A stretch of 64,000 nucleotides of DNA from Isoetes taiwanensis (taxonomy: Eukaryota > Streptophyta > Lycopodiopsida > Isoetales > Isoetaceae): the NCBI GenBank assembly GCA_021234155.1, contig JAJEKV010000002.1:27335299-27399298 (forward strand). Reading direction: 5' to 3'. The notes below the pieces were generated by a model that had not been told where the DNA came from, searched no databases, and saw nothing but the letters and a program-made list of their open reading frames with translations. Below are positions 34,105 through 46,881 of the stretch, piece by piece. Every line of letters starts with the position of its first letter. Positions within the stretch are counted from its first letter, which is position 1. Position numbers and translations under genes: made by a program.

Positions 34105-36272
34105 TACAGTCAATAACTACTACTAGAGAGTATGCTCATCTTTGACAGTTTAATTGTTACCTGTGGATAGTCTTTTAATACTAATCTCCATTGTAAGTGA
34201 TTACAGTCAATAACTACTACTAGAGAGTATGCTCATCTTTGACAGTTTAATTGTTACCTGTGGCTAGTCTTTAAATACTAATCTCCATTGTAGACCATTT
34301 AATGTTCTGTTTGAAAATTGCCCATATTGTTCATATCCCATGGCCGTGAAAAGTTTTATTTGATAATGGATTTCTTGTTTTGTTTCCCAAAATATCCCAA
34401 TATTACCTGTTAAATTGCAGTTTGGTCTATTTCCAATATATCCTAACATTGTTAAATTGCAATTTGATCTATTCCCAATATATCCTAACATTATTTTGGC
34501 GAGTCACTTAAATTTGGATAGATAAATCTATTGTACTACGAAAAAGGAATAGTTATTGTACTAAGAAAAAGGTATAGTTATTGGTTGTCTTATTTTGGAA
34601 ACCCACGACAAGAGCTAAGCAAGGACTAAAAGAAGGTATAGAAAGATGTTGTGAAGACACGAGAGTTCTTTATTGTTTCCATGTTGAAATAACATCTAAA
34701 CAACTATTGTACAAACACAAAGATCTCTTGGCAACTGGCTGTTTGATAAATTAGCGCAATAGTCACTATCGACGTTTCTAGAAGATTTGTTTTCACATTC
34801 ATACCACGTAACATAGAAGATTGTTTTCACATACTCCACAACACATAACCATAGGAGATTGTCTGGGAAACAAGCGCTTTTTTATTTAACTTTGCTAAGT
34901 ATCACTTGTCTACATTTGCAAAAGTTAGCTAGCAACCTTTCTTTAATAATTTACAGGTCGTACTGCCATTCACAAGTAGTCATTAATTATGTTAATTATC
35001 CATATACAAGAAGATCTATATCTAGATCCAAATAAGTTGTAATGATTCAGGTAGTGGTACAGTTTGTACAACGGCATCCTCTGCTCAAACCCTTGTTGCT
35101 TTGGCATCATCTGCAAACAAATAGCAATAAAAAAAGTGCAGGAATAAAGCCTTTGTATTAGTGCAGGATGAGAGTTCTGGTATACCACCTCAAAGCAAGC
35201 ATTATAGAAGTCTGTTTTAAATGATGCACACCATGACATCCCAAACTCTGCTTCATTATGCCCATCTGCAAAATGTTCACATTGTAGGGCATTCACTGAA
35301 AATAGTAAATAAATGGTGGATTCCAGGTCAATGGGTTTTATTAAACTCAAATACAGTAACATGTTGGATCTAGTATGGCTGGTTCCCACTCCACAGATCC
35401 CGATGCAACAAACAGGGCCTTATGTCAAGTCCTCCTAATATTGAAGGAAGTTGTTTCAAAAGTCTCTGGCTGCAAATAGTTCACACCATCAGTCTGCGGA
35501 ATTCTCAAATGTATGTTATAATGTAATTTATTCTATGTATATGGAGCCAAGCTTTACCCTTTCCATATAGGGCACTATCTCCATACTCCTCCTTGGCAAG
35601 TTCCAGTTGATATCCAAGCCTGTGATCTGCAAAGAATGTTACCCAAACTTCTGTCCAAGAATTTGGCTGAGGCGTGATGCTATTACACTAGCTAATTGAA
35701 CCAATCTTGTGAGATATGCACAATGAGACTCATCCTATGCATGGCATACTACTACTATTAAAAGGATTGTAAGTTTTAACCAACACTTCATTAATGCATC
35801 AATTGTTGTTTCCAAATTCCAGTAGACCAGTTCAATTATTTGACCATACAACCGACTAAAGTCCACCATGCTGGTTAACATCTGTAAAAATCTTCTATCC
35901 AGCTCTGTTGTACTATTCCTGCTTATCAATTATTTCTATCCAATAAGCAACACCCTGATTTCGAGCTACCAAGACGATTTCTTCTTGCAACACATTATTT
36001 GGCTACAAGAGGGGTCCATTGTTTCCTCTTTGACAGGATTTAATGTATATAAGACTTAAAAGTAACTCGCATGTGTTGAAATCCAAAACCTTTGAAATCC
36101 TATCAAGGCCATCCCATAACACTAAACAATGCAAATAGCGGATGCGTGCAAATAAACCATGCGACTTAAATTGACTGCCAAATCTAATAACCTGCTACTT
36201 GCACATTCCGCAAATGGAAAATCAATATAAGATTGATATATATGCAATGTTGTACTCCTGTAACTATAGGTA

Positions 36273-37880
36273 GCCAATTTAATTGAATGATGGTTATCCA
36301 GCCTTTGCTTTCCAGACTCTTCAAATCGACCTCACTAACTTTGCCTTCAATCAGCTCTGATATGTAAACAGGATGCTCGGACAATGTATAAAGAGACTCT
36401 ATTGGTAGAAGAGGCAATCTGAACAACCTTCTTACATCATGGAATGATCTGAATCCATGCATACAAGCTTATAGGATTGTCTATACCTTTTTGTTCGTTA
36501 TGCCTTGCAATATACAAACGCAAATGACAGGCTCGGTGCCACCAAGTTTGCTCAACTCTTGCCACTAAGTTTGCCTTGCAGTGTTTTGTACAGGCTATGT
36601 GGTGCCACCAAGTTTGCTCAACTTCATAACAATAGTTGCATATAAGGTGGATTTATTGTATTTTTACATTTTCTTAACTCCTTTCGCATGCAATCCCTTT
36701 ATTATCAGGCCAGACTGATGATGCACAAGGTACATAGATAGATAGACAGCCAAGGGCATTGCTCTCATCTGTGGCATGCCATAGAAGCATTGCCAGCAAA
36801 ACCAGACAAAAAGAAATATGTGCAGAGGGCCAGGGGTGCTATGAAGCCTTCATTATTTTGCAGTCGATGATCCTCCTTGCCCTCACTCATATGTTTTCTA
36901 TAGAAGCAAGGCACCTTTGGAAAAATTTAAGCTTTTTACGTAGCTTTCCTCATGCATCCCCTCTTACATCAGGTTATTATGCTGCTATTGTAGAACTTTA
37001 CAAGTACTGCGAGGATCTCACACTGGAACGTGAGCTATTTAGATGCTGAGCTGACACAACAACCTGAAAGCATTGTCTCTCAAGAAGACATGTAAGTTTC
37101 TTTTCATTCCAACCTTTCACTTCAAAGTCTAGAAATTTCTAATGTTTGAATACTTGATTTTATGTAGTGTTTTGGAAGTGCCCATAGGACGTGGACTGGA
37201 GAGGGCACTAAATCATTGACTCATTGACCGTGTTTCTCCTCCTCGAGTTCCAACATGAGCTGGTAGTGCTTCTAATTGTTAATGAAATGTTTTGGATAAA
37301 TATAATTGTGCTAATTATTTTGTAATGACATTTTCATGCAAGTAGCAAATAATAATGCATCATGATATTGTACTTATTCTTGGACATTTGCATGCAAGTA
37401 GCAAATAATGCTTCAATTGTATTATGATATTATACTCAATTCTTAGATTTCAATCCTTTTGTAGTTTTAGAACAAAATATATACTTTCACAACCTTTTTG
37501 TTGCACCTACAATGACAAAATTTTGGCTATTATGGTTTTGGAGATAGTTCATTTCGTGAAACCTAAGTTATCTGGGATCAATTTAAGAAGCACGAATCAA
37601 AACTATTTTGAAAGTAGTTGGAACATGCCAAACAACAAACATTGGGTTTGCAACATCCTATGAATCAAAGCTATACATGCGAAATAACAAACATTGGTTT
37701 TGCAACATGGTGACGTCAAAGAGGCAGATGAAGAGATTGCAAGATACATGGATTGCAACATACATGGATTCAATTGAGTAAGTTCATTGAGAGGTCAGAT
37801 GAAGGGATTGCAACTAAGTTCATTGACAGGTTCAGGCTTTTCATTTACGGGTTCCCCAACATTTACAAAACTCAAATATT
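36273..37880. other. Unique sequence with unrecognised protein-like fragments
   Basis: The minus-strand frame 36184-36462 reads LFRLPLLPIESLYTLSEHP and onward, a plausible but unrecognised exon. The plus-strand frame 36759-37049 is open for 96 codons. Neither has a named domain. 37310-37420 contains a short duplicated word (CATGCAAGTAGCAAATAAT). Confidence 0.4.
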
Positions 37881-37908
37881 GGCCAGCAACGCTTGGCACC
37901 GTTTCTAG
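37881..37908 (+). mobile_element. Helitron 3' terminus
   Basis: Hairpin-forming GCCAGCAACGCTTGGC (37882-37897, stem with one bulge), 7 nt, CTAG (37905-37908), then T. The sequence after it, TATCTCTTAGG, is also found at 62127 preceded by GAGATA, so that locus may show the empty A/T site. The 5' end of this element was not found. Confidence 0.65.
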
Positions 37909-38809
37909 TATCTCTTAGGTTTCTATATGTAGATTTTTCCTGAAAAAGGTATTTGACACATTAGAAAATTGAACCATTGAATTAAACCCCGCAAACCCCC
38001 GAGTTGTTTTTGTTGATATTCGTGCAGGGTGTCCAGTGGTTGGCGAGGAGCTCTAAAAACATACGCTTGTTTCATTTATATACTATGCATTTGTATACTA
38101 CATATACTAAGGTCAAAAATACAATTTGCCATAGTAATAGGCTGAACCTCTTTTTTCTTTGGAGCTGGTATGCTTCTATATTTTTTCATTGGAGGATAAA
38201 TCACATTGACCCCATTGATTGATTGGATATAGGCAACACCCTTGAGAAAGATAAAGAACATCCTTAGTTTCCTAATTTTCAGCATCAAAGTGTGAAATAG
38301 AGAGGATGGTTATGTATATCGATCATGCTCATGCATTTCGCCAGATCATTATGTGCCTGATTTATTCTTGACACCAAATCGAACATATTATTCATTTCCA
38401 GGAAGGTTACAAAGGAGGTGCCATTTTCTTCAAGCCCAGACTCTTATTTCATAAGATATTTGTGGAGACTTGTACTGAAAATGGAGGCCAACAAGAAATG
38501 TACGACATTATTTGGAGGCCATATGCGAATTTTTTTGCACCCGGGCTGGATAAGATCAGCAACTGGTCTTGCTCTTCAACAATAGATGTCTTTCAAGTTC
38601 TTGATTGCGTTTTAAGCACTTCTTTTTGTAAGTTGCGGAGTAAGATTTGTTCTTAAAGCATCCTGGGCTACTAAAATTGCAAATCATTTTCTTCAGTTTG
38701 TAAGTTTGATTGAACGCAACCATTGATTCGTGTTTTAATTTACCATCATATCTCTGTTGTATACATATTTACTATATGTGCCTTAGACTAGGTGAAAGAC
38801 AGGAATTTA
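37909..38809 (+). repeat. Duplicated segment, copy 1 (second at 62127-63016)
   Basis: About 900 bp shared with 62127-63016 at a few percent divergence. Both copies keep an open frame (38407-38656 here) after a TTTCCAG acceptor-like site, reading EGYKGGAIFFKPRLLFHK and then METCTENGGQQEMYDIIW. Changes between the copies are single substitutions. It may be an exon of an unrecognised gene. Confidence 0.8.
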
Positions 38810-39742
38810 CGTGTGCCCGGCGATGCCGGACATTAATCATGGTGGGCACATGAATAGGCGAATGATGTAATGGCAAGCCTAGATAGAAGAGAATAGAATA
38901 GGTAGATTTAACAGAGTATGCAGACTTAATAGATAATCACACAATTTGTAAGTGAAATGAGTAAAAAATTGACCTTATATGATGCAAAAATTTACTCGTG
39001 TAATTGTGAGATGGTGGTAGTGGTACTGTGTTATAAATGTCATATTTCAAAGTGATTGTACAACTGTAAGTTTCATATAAATGACATGCAATCTAAGAAG
39101 TGGTAGATGTAATGAGTACTCACATGATGGTAATTGAAGTGTGATGGAACGTGGTGGTGTTGTTGCTATTGCTACATGTAAGCATCATGTTGGAGATGAT
39201 CCTATAATGCAATTCATGTGATGTTGAGTATATGTAGGGATGTGTGTGTATACGGGCTTCTAACGTCGTAGAGGTGTGTGTCCATGGCAAATGATACCAT
39301 GTTTAGTGACATTATAGGTGCATACTCGAATTTCATGAAGCATTTTAGTGTAAACCTACAAATATCCTTAGACATTATTCCTAAAATATATGAGGCAAGA
39401 GCTTGAAAGAACCCTAGAAAACATATGCTCAATGATGTGACAATGGTTACATGTAATCCCGATTATGTCCATTAATAAACATACCTTGCAGGAAGACTAA
39501 TACGTATCAAATGGAAGTTTGTTGTACAATCTTGTTATTGTTAAGTGGCTATTGTGATTCCATAATTTGTGCAACAACTAAAACCAAGGAGATCCTATGC
39601 AACAACATTTGAACTGATATAAAGTTTTGTTGTATGTTAAACATGTACATATCTCTATGTGTTATGGTGGAAGTTTCAATTTCATTAATAAATAGATTAT
39701 TGCACAACTACAATTTGTATTTCCTTGAACTTGTTGGCATGG
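38810..39742 (-). mobile_element. Helitron-like element, second copy of 1063-1999
   Basis: Same family as 1063-1999. The hairpin GCCCGGCGATGCCGGAC has lost one base pair, and the terminal CTAG plus three bases are missing: the left flank GAATTTA is followed directly by CGTGTGCCCGG. The paralogous site at 63016 continues GAATTTATGGGGC, which confirms an insertion point here. Confidence 0.7.
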
Positions 39743-39874
39743 AAAGTGCGTTTTAATATTTCATCCTATCATGTGCAGTACTTGCGATTGTTCCCTTCCT
39801 ATTCCTCAAAATCCTTATGATGGCCAGCCATTGTAGAAAATTAATTCAAAGATCTGGTTAAAAAGAACAGCAAG

Positions 39875-39979
39875 TTTAGATTGTGAAGTGATCAAGACAA
39901 TGAGGTCAATTTAGATTGTGAAGTGATCAAGACAATGAGGTCAATTTAGATTGTGAAGTGATCAAGACAATGAGGTCAA
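39875..39979 (+). repeat. Three 35-bp tandem repeats
   Basis: TTTAGATTGTGAAGTGATC starts at 39875, 39910 and 39945. The copies are essentially identical. Confidence 0.95.
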
Positions 39980-40485
39980 TAGTATAATGTAGATAACATT
40001 TTGGTGAGACAAAGATTTGGTAGTTAATTATTAAAAATTGATGAATGTTTTTCACTGTGTACATCACATTAGTTTGATACAAAATCCTCCTTCCTCTGAT
40101 ACACATCATTATTATCATGTTGTTCTTATTTTAAAGGTCATCCCATGGCATTTAGTAAGTATTGTTGTTTGCAGAACTTGGTATTTTGCATGTTGTATTT
40201 GGTTTATCCCGCCCTTTCTAATCCTTCTCCAACTATTAGAAATGCGGACAATAAATGTATATCCATTTCACTATATCCATGTTCGTTGATCTGATCAATT
40301 AAACTGAATTCCATGCACAACACAAAAGGATAAACAACATGGATTCAAGAAACGAATCAAAATCATGTAAAAATAAGGGTTTAGCAATTTTGCTTCTGCC
40401 AATTCTTTGGTAGCTCCATCTGCAGCTAACACCCTGCTAGATCCAGTTAGCTCGTAAGCAACTCCAATAAAAAGGTAGTACTTAC

Positions 40486-40750
40486 TCGACTCAGGTACAA
40501 GCTATTTCAAAGCTTTCTGGTGTTCCCGGGATTAGTAGAGCGGAAGTTTGCCATTTGGCGGAACTTCTTGGGTGTTGTAGATGGTGATGGTCAGTTTGTA
40601 CAGCAGTAGAGTTGCAGTTTTTTTGTGAGTTTGTTGTGGAGTGTCGAGGTATCGCTGTCTCTTTGGGGCAGTTCTCCTTCCTCCTCACTTGCTTTGTAAC
40701 ATTATCATTCTTTTAATATATTGATGACACAGTTCTTCAAAAAAAAAAAA
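40486..40750 (+). mobile_element. 5'-truncated LINE 3' end with target duplication
   Basis: 265 bp matching the 3' end of the LINE at 33035-33280, ending in poly-A. Flanked by AAGGTAGTACTTAC at 40472-40485 and 40751-40764, with further A's. It carries 17 bp (GCTTTGTAACATTATCA and neighbours) that the other copy lacks. Confidence 0.92.
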
Positions 40751-40764
40751 AAGGTAGTACTTAC

Positions 40765-42438
40765 AATTGTTCCAACTTTGTTTACACTCTGATCAGAGAC
40801 CCCTTAGTTAATGCTTCTGCACAATCAAGCCAGCTTAGATATCCAAGCAGGAGGTAGCGAAAGCTTTCATCTATGATACTATTGTCATGGCTGCATATAC
40901 AAACAATGCTACCAGAAGTAGCTTCATTGGACGTGCATTCTTCCGGTATCTGCTCTGTAACTTGGAGTGCTTGTTTTACTTGGAAAATGCAACAATCATA
41001 CCATTCCAAGAGACAACATCCTATACAGGCATTAAATATAAACTACAAAGGATATTATTTGCTTGTATTGCGAACATAAAATTCCTTGTCAACGCATTTC
41101 GCTCTAGCATTTGCTAGAAACCATGTTTTTGTATGGGCAATGTTTTGAATAAGTCCCTCAAAAGCACCTATGTGCGTAAGCCTCAATCCATGCAAGTTTA
41201 GATTGTGGGATCAATATGACATAATAACATGCCATAGTACAAGCTTTCTTAAGATGATATTTTGTCCTCTCTTGCTTTAAAAAGTTGCATTGTTTAACAA
41301 ACACATTGCGTCTTTCATGAAATGCTTCAAGCATCCGAAAACAAAGCCTGTAAGCATTGATGAGTCTATCCACGGCAGTAGCAGGCCCCTGGAGCCATGA
41401 CGGTTAGATAATTGCATTTAATAAAACTGTTGAATAATACTAAACAGTGTCGAACCAAAAACGTTCATTCCATACACCTGCATTAATATACCCCCAATTG
41501 AAGCACGGTACAGATGCATGCAGTGCCTTCAAGCATAATGGCAGTAGTAGCTTACTTACATTGCTATTTGTTGTTGTATCTTGCTCTGTTAAGACATCTG
41601 CAAAAATAGAAAATACAGAAGAAAAATTATAGTCACATCAAAATGCATGGCATTGTTGCGTTCAAATTTGGAAAAGCATGCATTTTAGAAAAAGGTCTAT
41701 CTGATTTTGTGCCCAAGGACGATTTTACATGAGAAAACTCAATCATAAGAAACAAATTTAATGCGTATTATTAGAAACTAAAAAGTAGAAACATTGCAAT
41801 GCATGCATAGCAGATTACATGGAGTCATGATCTAAACCATGACATGTTGTTCAGGAGACAATATGAAATTTTCAATGTACAATAAATGTGCATATTTAGA
41901 GGAGGATTTTTTATTCCGATGATTTTATTAGCAACATTTACTAAATCAAAAACTATAAGTTGCCACAAAATTGACAACATAAGGGAAACAGTACTAAAAT
42001 AAACAGTAATGGGTCACATCAACACGCACCAATGTTTTCATTGCAAATAATGTTGATGCAAATGACCATTTTTCCTTCCAAAGTCCTTATGCACCTTTAA
42101 GCTTGCTAATGAACCACTTAATACAATGATTTTCTCTAAGAAATTTAACAACAAATAGACATAGGATGAATATTTTTACAACAAATAGACATAGGATGAA
42201 TATTTTTGTCACTGTTTCATTAACTTTTTGCTTTGAAAGATCGTTTTTCTTATAAGATTAGTTCATAGCATGTTTACACTTAGAAACAAAGTTTGCTCTC
42301 ATGTACATTACCTATTTCTATTTAACTACACTCATGCAATATGCCTTTCTGCCCATTTCACCTAAATAGATTCTATAAATTTTAATGTAGCTACAAAGTC
42401 TAATACCCTAAAACCCATTATACATGCTCTCGAGAAAT
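40765..42438. other. Anonymous sequence; one 30-bp doublet
   Basis: Open frames at 40887-41117 (+) and 41158-41373 (-) are unrecognised. A 30-bp unit (ACAACAAATAGACATAGG and following) is doubled at 42148-42207. The right end leads into a Helitron terminus, so part of this stretch is probably Helitron interior. Confidence 0.4.
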
Positions 42439-42467
42439 GCCCGGCATCGCTGGGCACACGTCCCTAG
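42439..42467 (+). mobile_element. Helitron 3' terminus
   Basis: Hairpin GCCCGGCATCGCTGGGC (42439-42455), ACACGTCC, CTAG (42464-42467), then T. The hairpin and the following ACACG match the minus-strand terminus at 1063, so it is the same family. Confidence 0.75.
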
Positions 42468-42821
42468 TACATTATGTTAAAGCATGGTGGATATCATTTT
42501 CAATGATGTCTTGAATTGCTAAAGATCACACATTATGTTAAAGCATGCTAACTAATAAGAAAGACTCCAAATTCATGACATGGAATACTATGCGAAAACA
42601 ATGTCAAAGATGGTTATTGCATATAACAAGTGTACAATAGTTCCAAAGAATGGCACATGCCAAAGTTGGAGAAGGCCAAAAGACCCTTTATAAATTGAAG
42701 ACAATATAAAATATGCTCCCAAAAAGTTACGATGAAATGTTAAATTTTCCAGTAAGTTTTCGTGGATTGTTCAAGTTTTCAACATTTACAAGTTACCAAA
42801 TTATGCCCAGCAATAAATTAT

Positions 42822-42849
42822 GCCCAGCAACGCGGGGCATTCTAACTAG
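42822..42849 (+). mobile_element. Helitron 3' terminus
   Basis: Hairpin GCCCAGCAACGCGGGGC (42822-42838), ATTCTAA, CTAG (42846-42849), then T. It resembles the terminus at 50678-50705. An incomplete extra TTATGCCCAGCAA lies just upstream (42801-42813). Confidence 0.7.
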
Positions 42850-43523
42850 TCTACTCATAAATCTGCCAGATTTGCTGAAAATTCCCTTCCGTGTTTCTAC
42901 TTTGTAGGAAAATGAATGTTGGTCCTCCATTTCTGGTTTTGCATGTGACCTCCTCCCGGCTAACGCAGGTCACAGGACCCCAGCTGCAAAACTGAGAATG
43001 GAGTCTCAACCTCCATTCCCCTATACATTATCCCACAACATACATATAGTAAAAGAGTGGAACACCACAAAAATTAGGTATTATTGGAGTACTTTATTCA
43101 GTGAATCAACCATTGAAGACTTTTGAACTACAAGAAAATGAAGGTAGAGAAGACCTATCATTGAAGACTTTTGAAATACATCAAAATAAATAACCTGAAG
43201 TGCCGATTTGGAAGTCCTCGTTTTTACGAGACCACTTATAAAAATCTTCCATTTAAAGTACTATAAAATAAAATTATAAAGTTTAATATTCTGTTCCTGC
43301 CAATTCTTCAAAAGAAGTGTAAAATGAAATCCAATAGTGCTTTTATATATTCCTTGGAACCCCAATATCCACATATTATTAAACATGGAAGTTAAAAAAG
43401 AAAGGAATGAATTCAAAAGTGGCCAAAGGAAAACTGGCACTGTGAGCTAATACTGAATTGAGGATTGACAAAATGGCTCTCTAGAAAACTCATAGCAGTT
43501 AGGCGATTAAATCCTTCGATAAA
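42850..43523. other. Anonymous sequence
   Basis: No frame, repeat or terminus recognised. Confidence 0.5.
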
Positions 43524-44135
43524 TTAGATACCATCCCAACTGATGTAGGCAGATGCGTTGTTGCAGAGCGGGGACGTAGGCAAGCTACATTGACCAACAG
43601 GTTGACCCAGTCTTCCACCTCCTCCACAGCAGGCTACAGTAGTGCCCATTGGATCGAGTCCTAAGGCGCATCAAGGCGATACATTAAACAACATCGATGA
43701 CAACGACAATAACGACGACGACAACATAGTCATCCCTTTCCTAATAAGGGGATGTTTCTATAGCTCGAAATGTGCAACATGAACAAATTAACTGGCCCTT
43801 GAGCATCATTCCAGGGAATCCTAACATGACATAAAAATAGCCTAACTTAGGACGACAAAAGACCAGGAAAAAAGAAGGGCACCGTATTTGGAAGGATGAG
43901 CTACAGCGTCCATGTGAAGGCTGTAGAAATGGCATGCCACAACGCTGCATCTGGAAATTGAATTCTTATCCTCTCCACACAGCAGGGTATTGTACAATTT
44001 AATCGCATTGTTATGCTCTATTGAACAGCCAAATGGGTCGTAATCGGATGCAAAATTGCTCAAAAGAAATGGCAGACAGCCCATTGCCGGCACATTCACC
44101 AAGAAGAATTTTCTGCCTCCATTTTCATACAGATC
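43524..44135 (-). pseudogene. GDSL esterase/lipase, two 3' exons, decayed
   Basis: GDSL enzymes are secreted serine hydrolases acting on lipids and cutin-like esters. The minus-strand exon 44135-43883 follows an acceptor (TTTGCAG) and reads DLYENGGRKFFLVNVPAMGC, then GCSIEHNNAIKLYN and YSLHMDAVAHPSKYG. A GT donor (43882-43881) and acceptor (CGCCTTAG before 43660) join in phase to GLDPMGTTVACCGGGGRLGQ and SAYISWDGI. The family's conserved W-DG-x-H motif then has TAA (43526-43524) where the catalytic His codon is expected, followed by FIEGFNR-like sequence. The region around 43940 is also out of frame (LCGEDKNSISRC). The exons with the GDS serine are missing upstream. Clearly a pseudogene. Confidence 0.88.
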
Positions 44136-44861
44136 CTGCAAACATAAACCCACAAATCAATATTCCAGTTTTTAACATCAAATCGTAATATGGCAGCAAA
44201 CTGCTCGTACTTCTCGTGAATTTCTGACCGGCACTGTCAGCCAGTTTGAAAAACCCAAAAGAAAAAACATTTCAATGGGACCCCTTCTAATGATCTTCCA
44301 CATGACTTAGGTATGTGCCTTGAATTGTGGAAGATAAGTCTTTGTTTGGTCCATTTTATCTATGTATAGTACATAGATTTAAGCAAGCGATAGTGTACAT
44401 GAAGAAATCGGCTTCCCGTTTGTCTGTGTTCATGGCTGAGGATTGTGTTCAAAAGGAAATGATGGGAGGAAACGACAGATGTATTAGAACCAGTGCTCTA
44501 GATTTTGTGGCACAAATCCGATATTGCTGCCATCTTAGTATGATCTGGACTGCAATTGCGACTCTCATTGAAGAATCCAATGTTGATCATGCCAATATGC
44601 TGGTTATGCCGCTATGTCTATCTCTATCTATGATAGGCCAATGTCATCGCCGCTATGTGCTTTTCAAAGCCGCCATGGTTTTCTGTGTGCATTTATTTTA
44701 TTTGGATGTATTAGTGCATGTATAAGTACACGTACAGGGAGCTTTTCTTTGTACATGGGTGTGATGTATAAATTTCATGTCCCTTGATTTAGAAAATTCT
44801 TGATATTGTCTTGGGATCCAATGATCCCAAGTGTGCAAAGCATTGCAAAATTTTTGGACTA
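44136..44861. other. Anonymous sequence upstream of the GDSL fragment
   Basis: 44327-44725 is open for 132 codons on the plus strand (no ATG at its beginning) without recognised domain. No upstream GDSL exons were found. Confidence 0.4.
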
Positions 44862-45293
44862 TAATGGTCAAATACATTCATTTTGCAAAACTTTTTGCGC
44901 TCTAATGGTCAAAATCTAAAAATAAAAAGGAAAGTTAAAAAAACGGGGGGAAAAAGGAAGAAGAAAGGGGAAAAATCAAATTCGTGTCCCACTGCCGACT
45001 CCGCCTCCGACTCCTAGGGCAACTCCTTCCAAGAATTTTCCGTCCATGTTTCTTTCCTTCTCGTCTTTCATTTTAGGGATGCCGCGAACATTCTATTGAT
45101 TTGCAAGGAGTCTTCTTCGCTCCAATTTCTTTTAAGGATTATAGTTGATCCTTTATCTCCTCAGTCATTACCAGAGTATGTATATTGCAATATCACATAT
45201 ATAAATTCATTGAACACTTCTCTAAATTTCTTTTTTGGATATCTAAGACTTGTTACTCTTTCTAATTCAGATGTAGATTTTTTTTGGATCAGT

Positions 45294-45682
45294 GATGTCT
45301 GTAGCACCACTTCGGAAGAAGCTGAATGAAAATATCAGAACGTGGTACTTGGTTTAGAATATCAGTAAGATTCCTGAGAAAATTGGATGTATCTGCATTC
45401 TTTATGCAGGAGAAAGAGTGCACATGAGGACTTGAGTGCAAATTGTGGTATATGCTATGCATATCATATCAAAGAGGGTAAGCAGTTGCTATATTTAGAA
45501 TCCATTCTGGGCCTGGCATTCTGTTTCAGACGAGTGACAATTAATGTCCAATCATTTTGTATCCCATTCTTTTAATTTTGTAGGTGGCTTGTGTGGTCAA
45601 GCAGAGGGGAGCTGTACTGGACCAAGTCTGTGACAATGCTAATTGTGGGTGCCCTTTCCACTCTAGTTGCCTTGTGGAGTGA
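45294..45682 (+). pseudogene. FANCL: FANCL-like exon fragments (copy C)
   Basis: Same exon order as copies A and B2. The exon reads HEDLSANCGICYAYHIKEG, with Asp to Asn relative to the others, then RING DQVCDNANCGCPFHSSC and LVEW followed by TGA. The last part of the RING is absent. Confidence 0.75.
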
Positions 45683-45827
45683 TTACAGTCAATAACTACT
45701 ACTAGAGAGTATGCTCATCTTTGACAGTTTAATTGTTACCTGTGGATAGTCTTTTAATACTAATCTCCATTTTAAGTGATTACAGTCAATAACTACTAGT
45801 AGAGAGTATACTACTACTACGACAAGT

Positions 45828-45894
45828 CTTATGCTCCTCAAACATCTGCACTTTTTCAGGGAGTTTTTCAAAGTCCATGACCTCAACTTCTTGT
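45828..45894 (+). pseudogene. Captured P450 exon fragment (copy C)
   Basis: Same two blocks as at 27744 and 33922. The 38-bp block has one mismatch (TTTTTC for TTTCTC) to 55495-55532. Confidence 0.82.
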
Positions 45895-45907
45895 TCTTTT
45901 AATTTTG

Positions 45908-46010
45908 TAGGTGGCTTGTGTGGTCAAGCAGAGGGGAGCTGTACCGGACCAAGTCTGTCACAATGCTAATTGTGGGTGCCCTTTCCACTCTAGTTGCCTT
46001 GTGGAGTGAT
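45908..46010 (+). pseudogene. FANCL: FANCL RING exon fragment (copy C, second)
   Basis: Second RING-exon copy of this unit, carrying the same GTCACAATGC change as copy B2. B2 and C therefore share an ancestor after the change, or have been homogenised. Confidence 0.65.
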
Positions 46011-46881
46011 TACAGTCAATAACTACTACTAGAGAGTATGCTCATCTTTGACAGTTTAATTGTTACCTGTGGATAGTCTTTTAATACTAATCTCCATTGT
46101 AGACCATTTAATGTTCTGTTTGGAAATTGCCCATATTGTTCATTTCCCATTGCCGTGAAAAGTTTTTGTTTTGTTTCCCAAAATATCCCAATATTACCTG
46201 TTAAATTGCAGTTTGTTCTATTTCCAATATATCCTAACATTGTTAAATTGCAATTTGATCTATTCCCTATATTCTAACATTATTTTGGCGAGTCGCTTAA
46301 ATTTGGATAGATAAATCTATTTTACTACGAAAAAGGAATAGTTATTGTACTAAGAAAAAGGTATAGTTATTGGTTGTCATTTTTTGGAAACCCAAAGAAG
46401 GTATAGAAAGACGTTGTGAAGACACGAGAGTTCTTTATCGTTTCCATGTTGAAATAACATCTAAACAACTATTGTACAAACACAAAGATCTCTTGGCAAC
46501 TGGCTATTTGATAAATTAGAGCAATAGTCACTATCGACGTTTCTAGAAGATTTGTTTTCACATTCATACCACGTAACATAGGAGATTGTTTTCACACATA
46601 CCCCACAACACATAACCATAGGAGATTGTCTGGGAAACAAGCGCTTTTTTATTTATCTTTGCTAAGTATCACTTGTCTACATTTGCAAAAGTTAGCTAGC
46701 AACCTTTCTTTAATAATTTACAGTCGTACTGCCATTCACAAGTAGTCATTAATTATGTTAATTATCGATATACAAGATGATCTGTATCCAGATCCAAATA
46801 AGGTGTAATGATTCAGGTAGTGGTACAGTTTGTACAACGGCATCCTCTGCTCAAACCCTTCTTGCTTTGGCATCACCTGCA

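Larger units (their letters stand above)
31741..36272 (+). repeat. 5-kb FANCL/P450-fragment repeat, copy B2
   Basis: 31750-32114 matches 2965-3318, 33281-33773 matches 3319-3808, and 33773-36272 matches 27595-30005. It thus forms a tandem array with copy B1, with an offset of about 6.2 kb including the LINE. Homology stops after CTATAGGTAG at 36272, where B1 continues ATATTATGC. Confidence 0.85.

Noticed and set aside
39875-39979. Three 35-bp repeats as a CRISPR-like array
   Set aside because: The units are directly tandem without spacers and the context is a plant genome.
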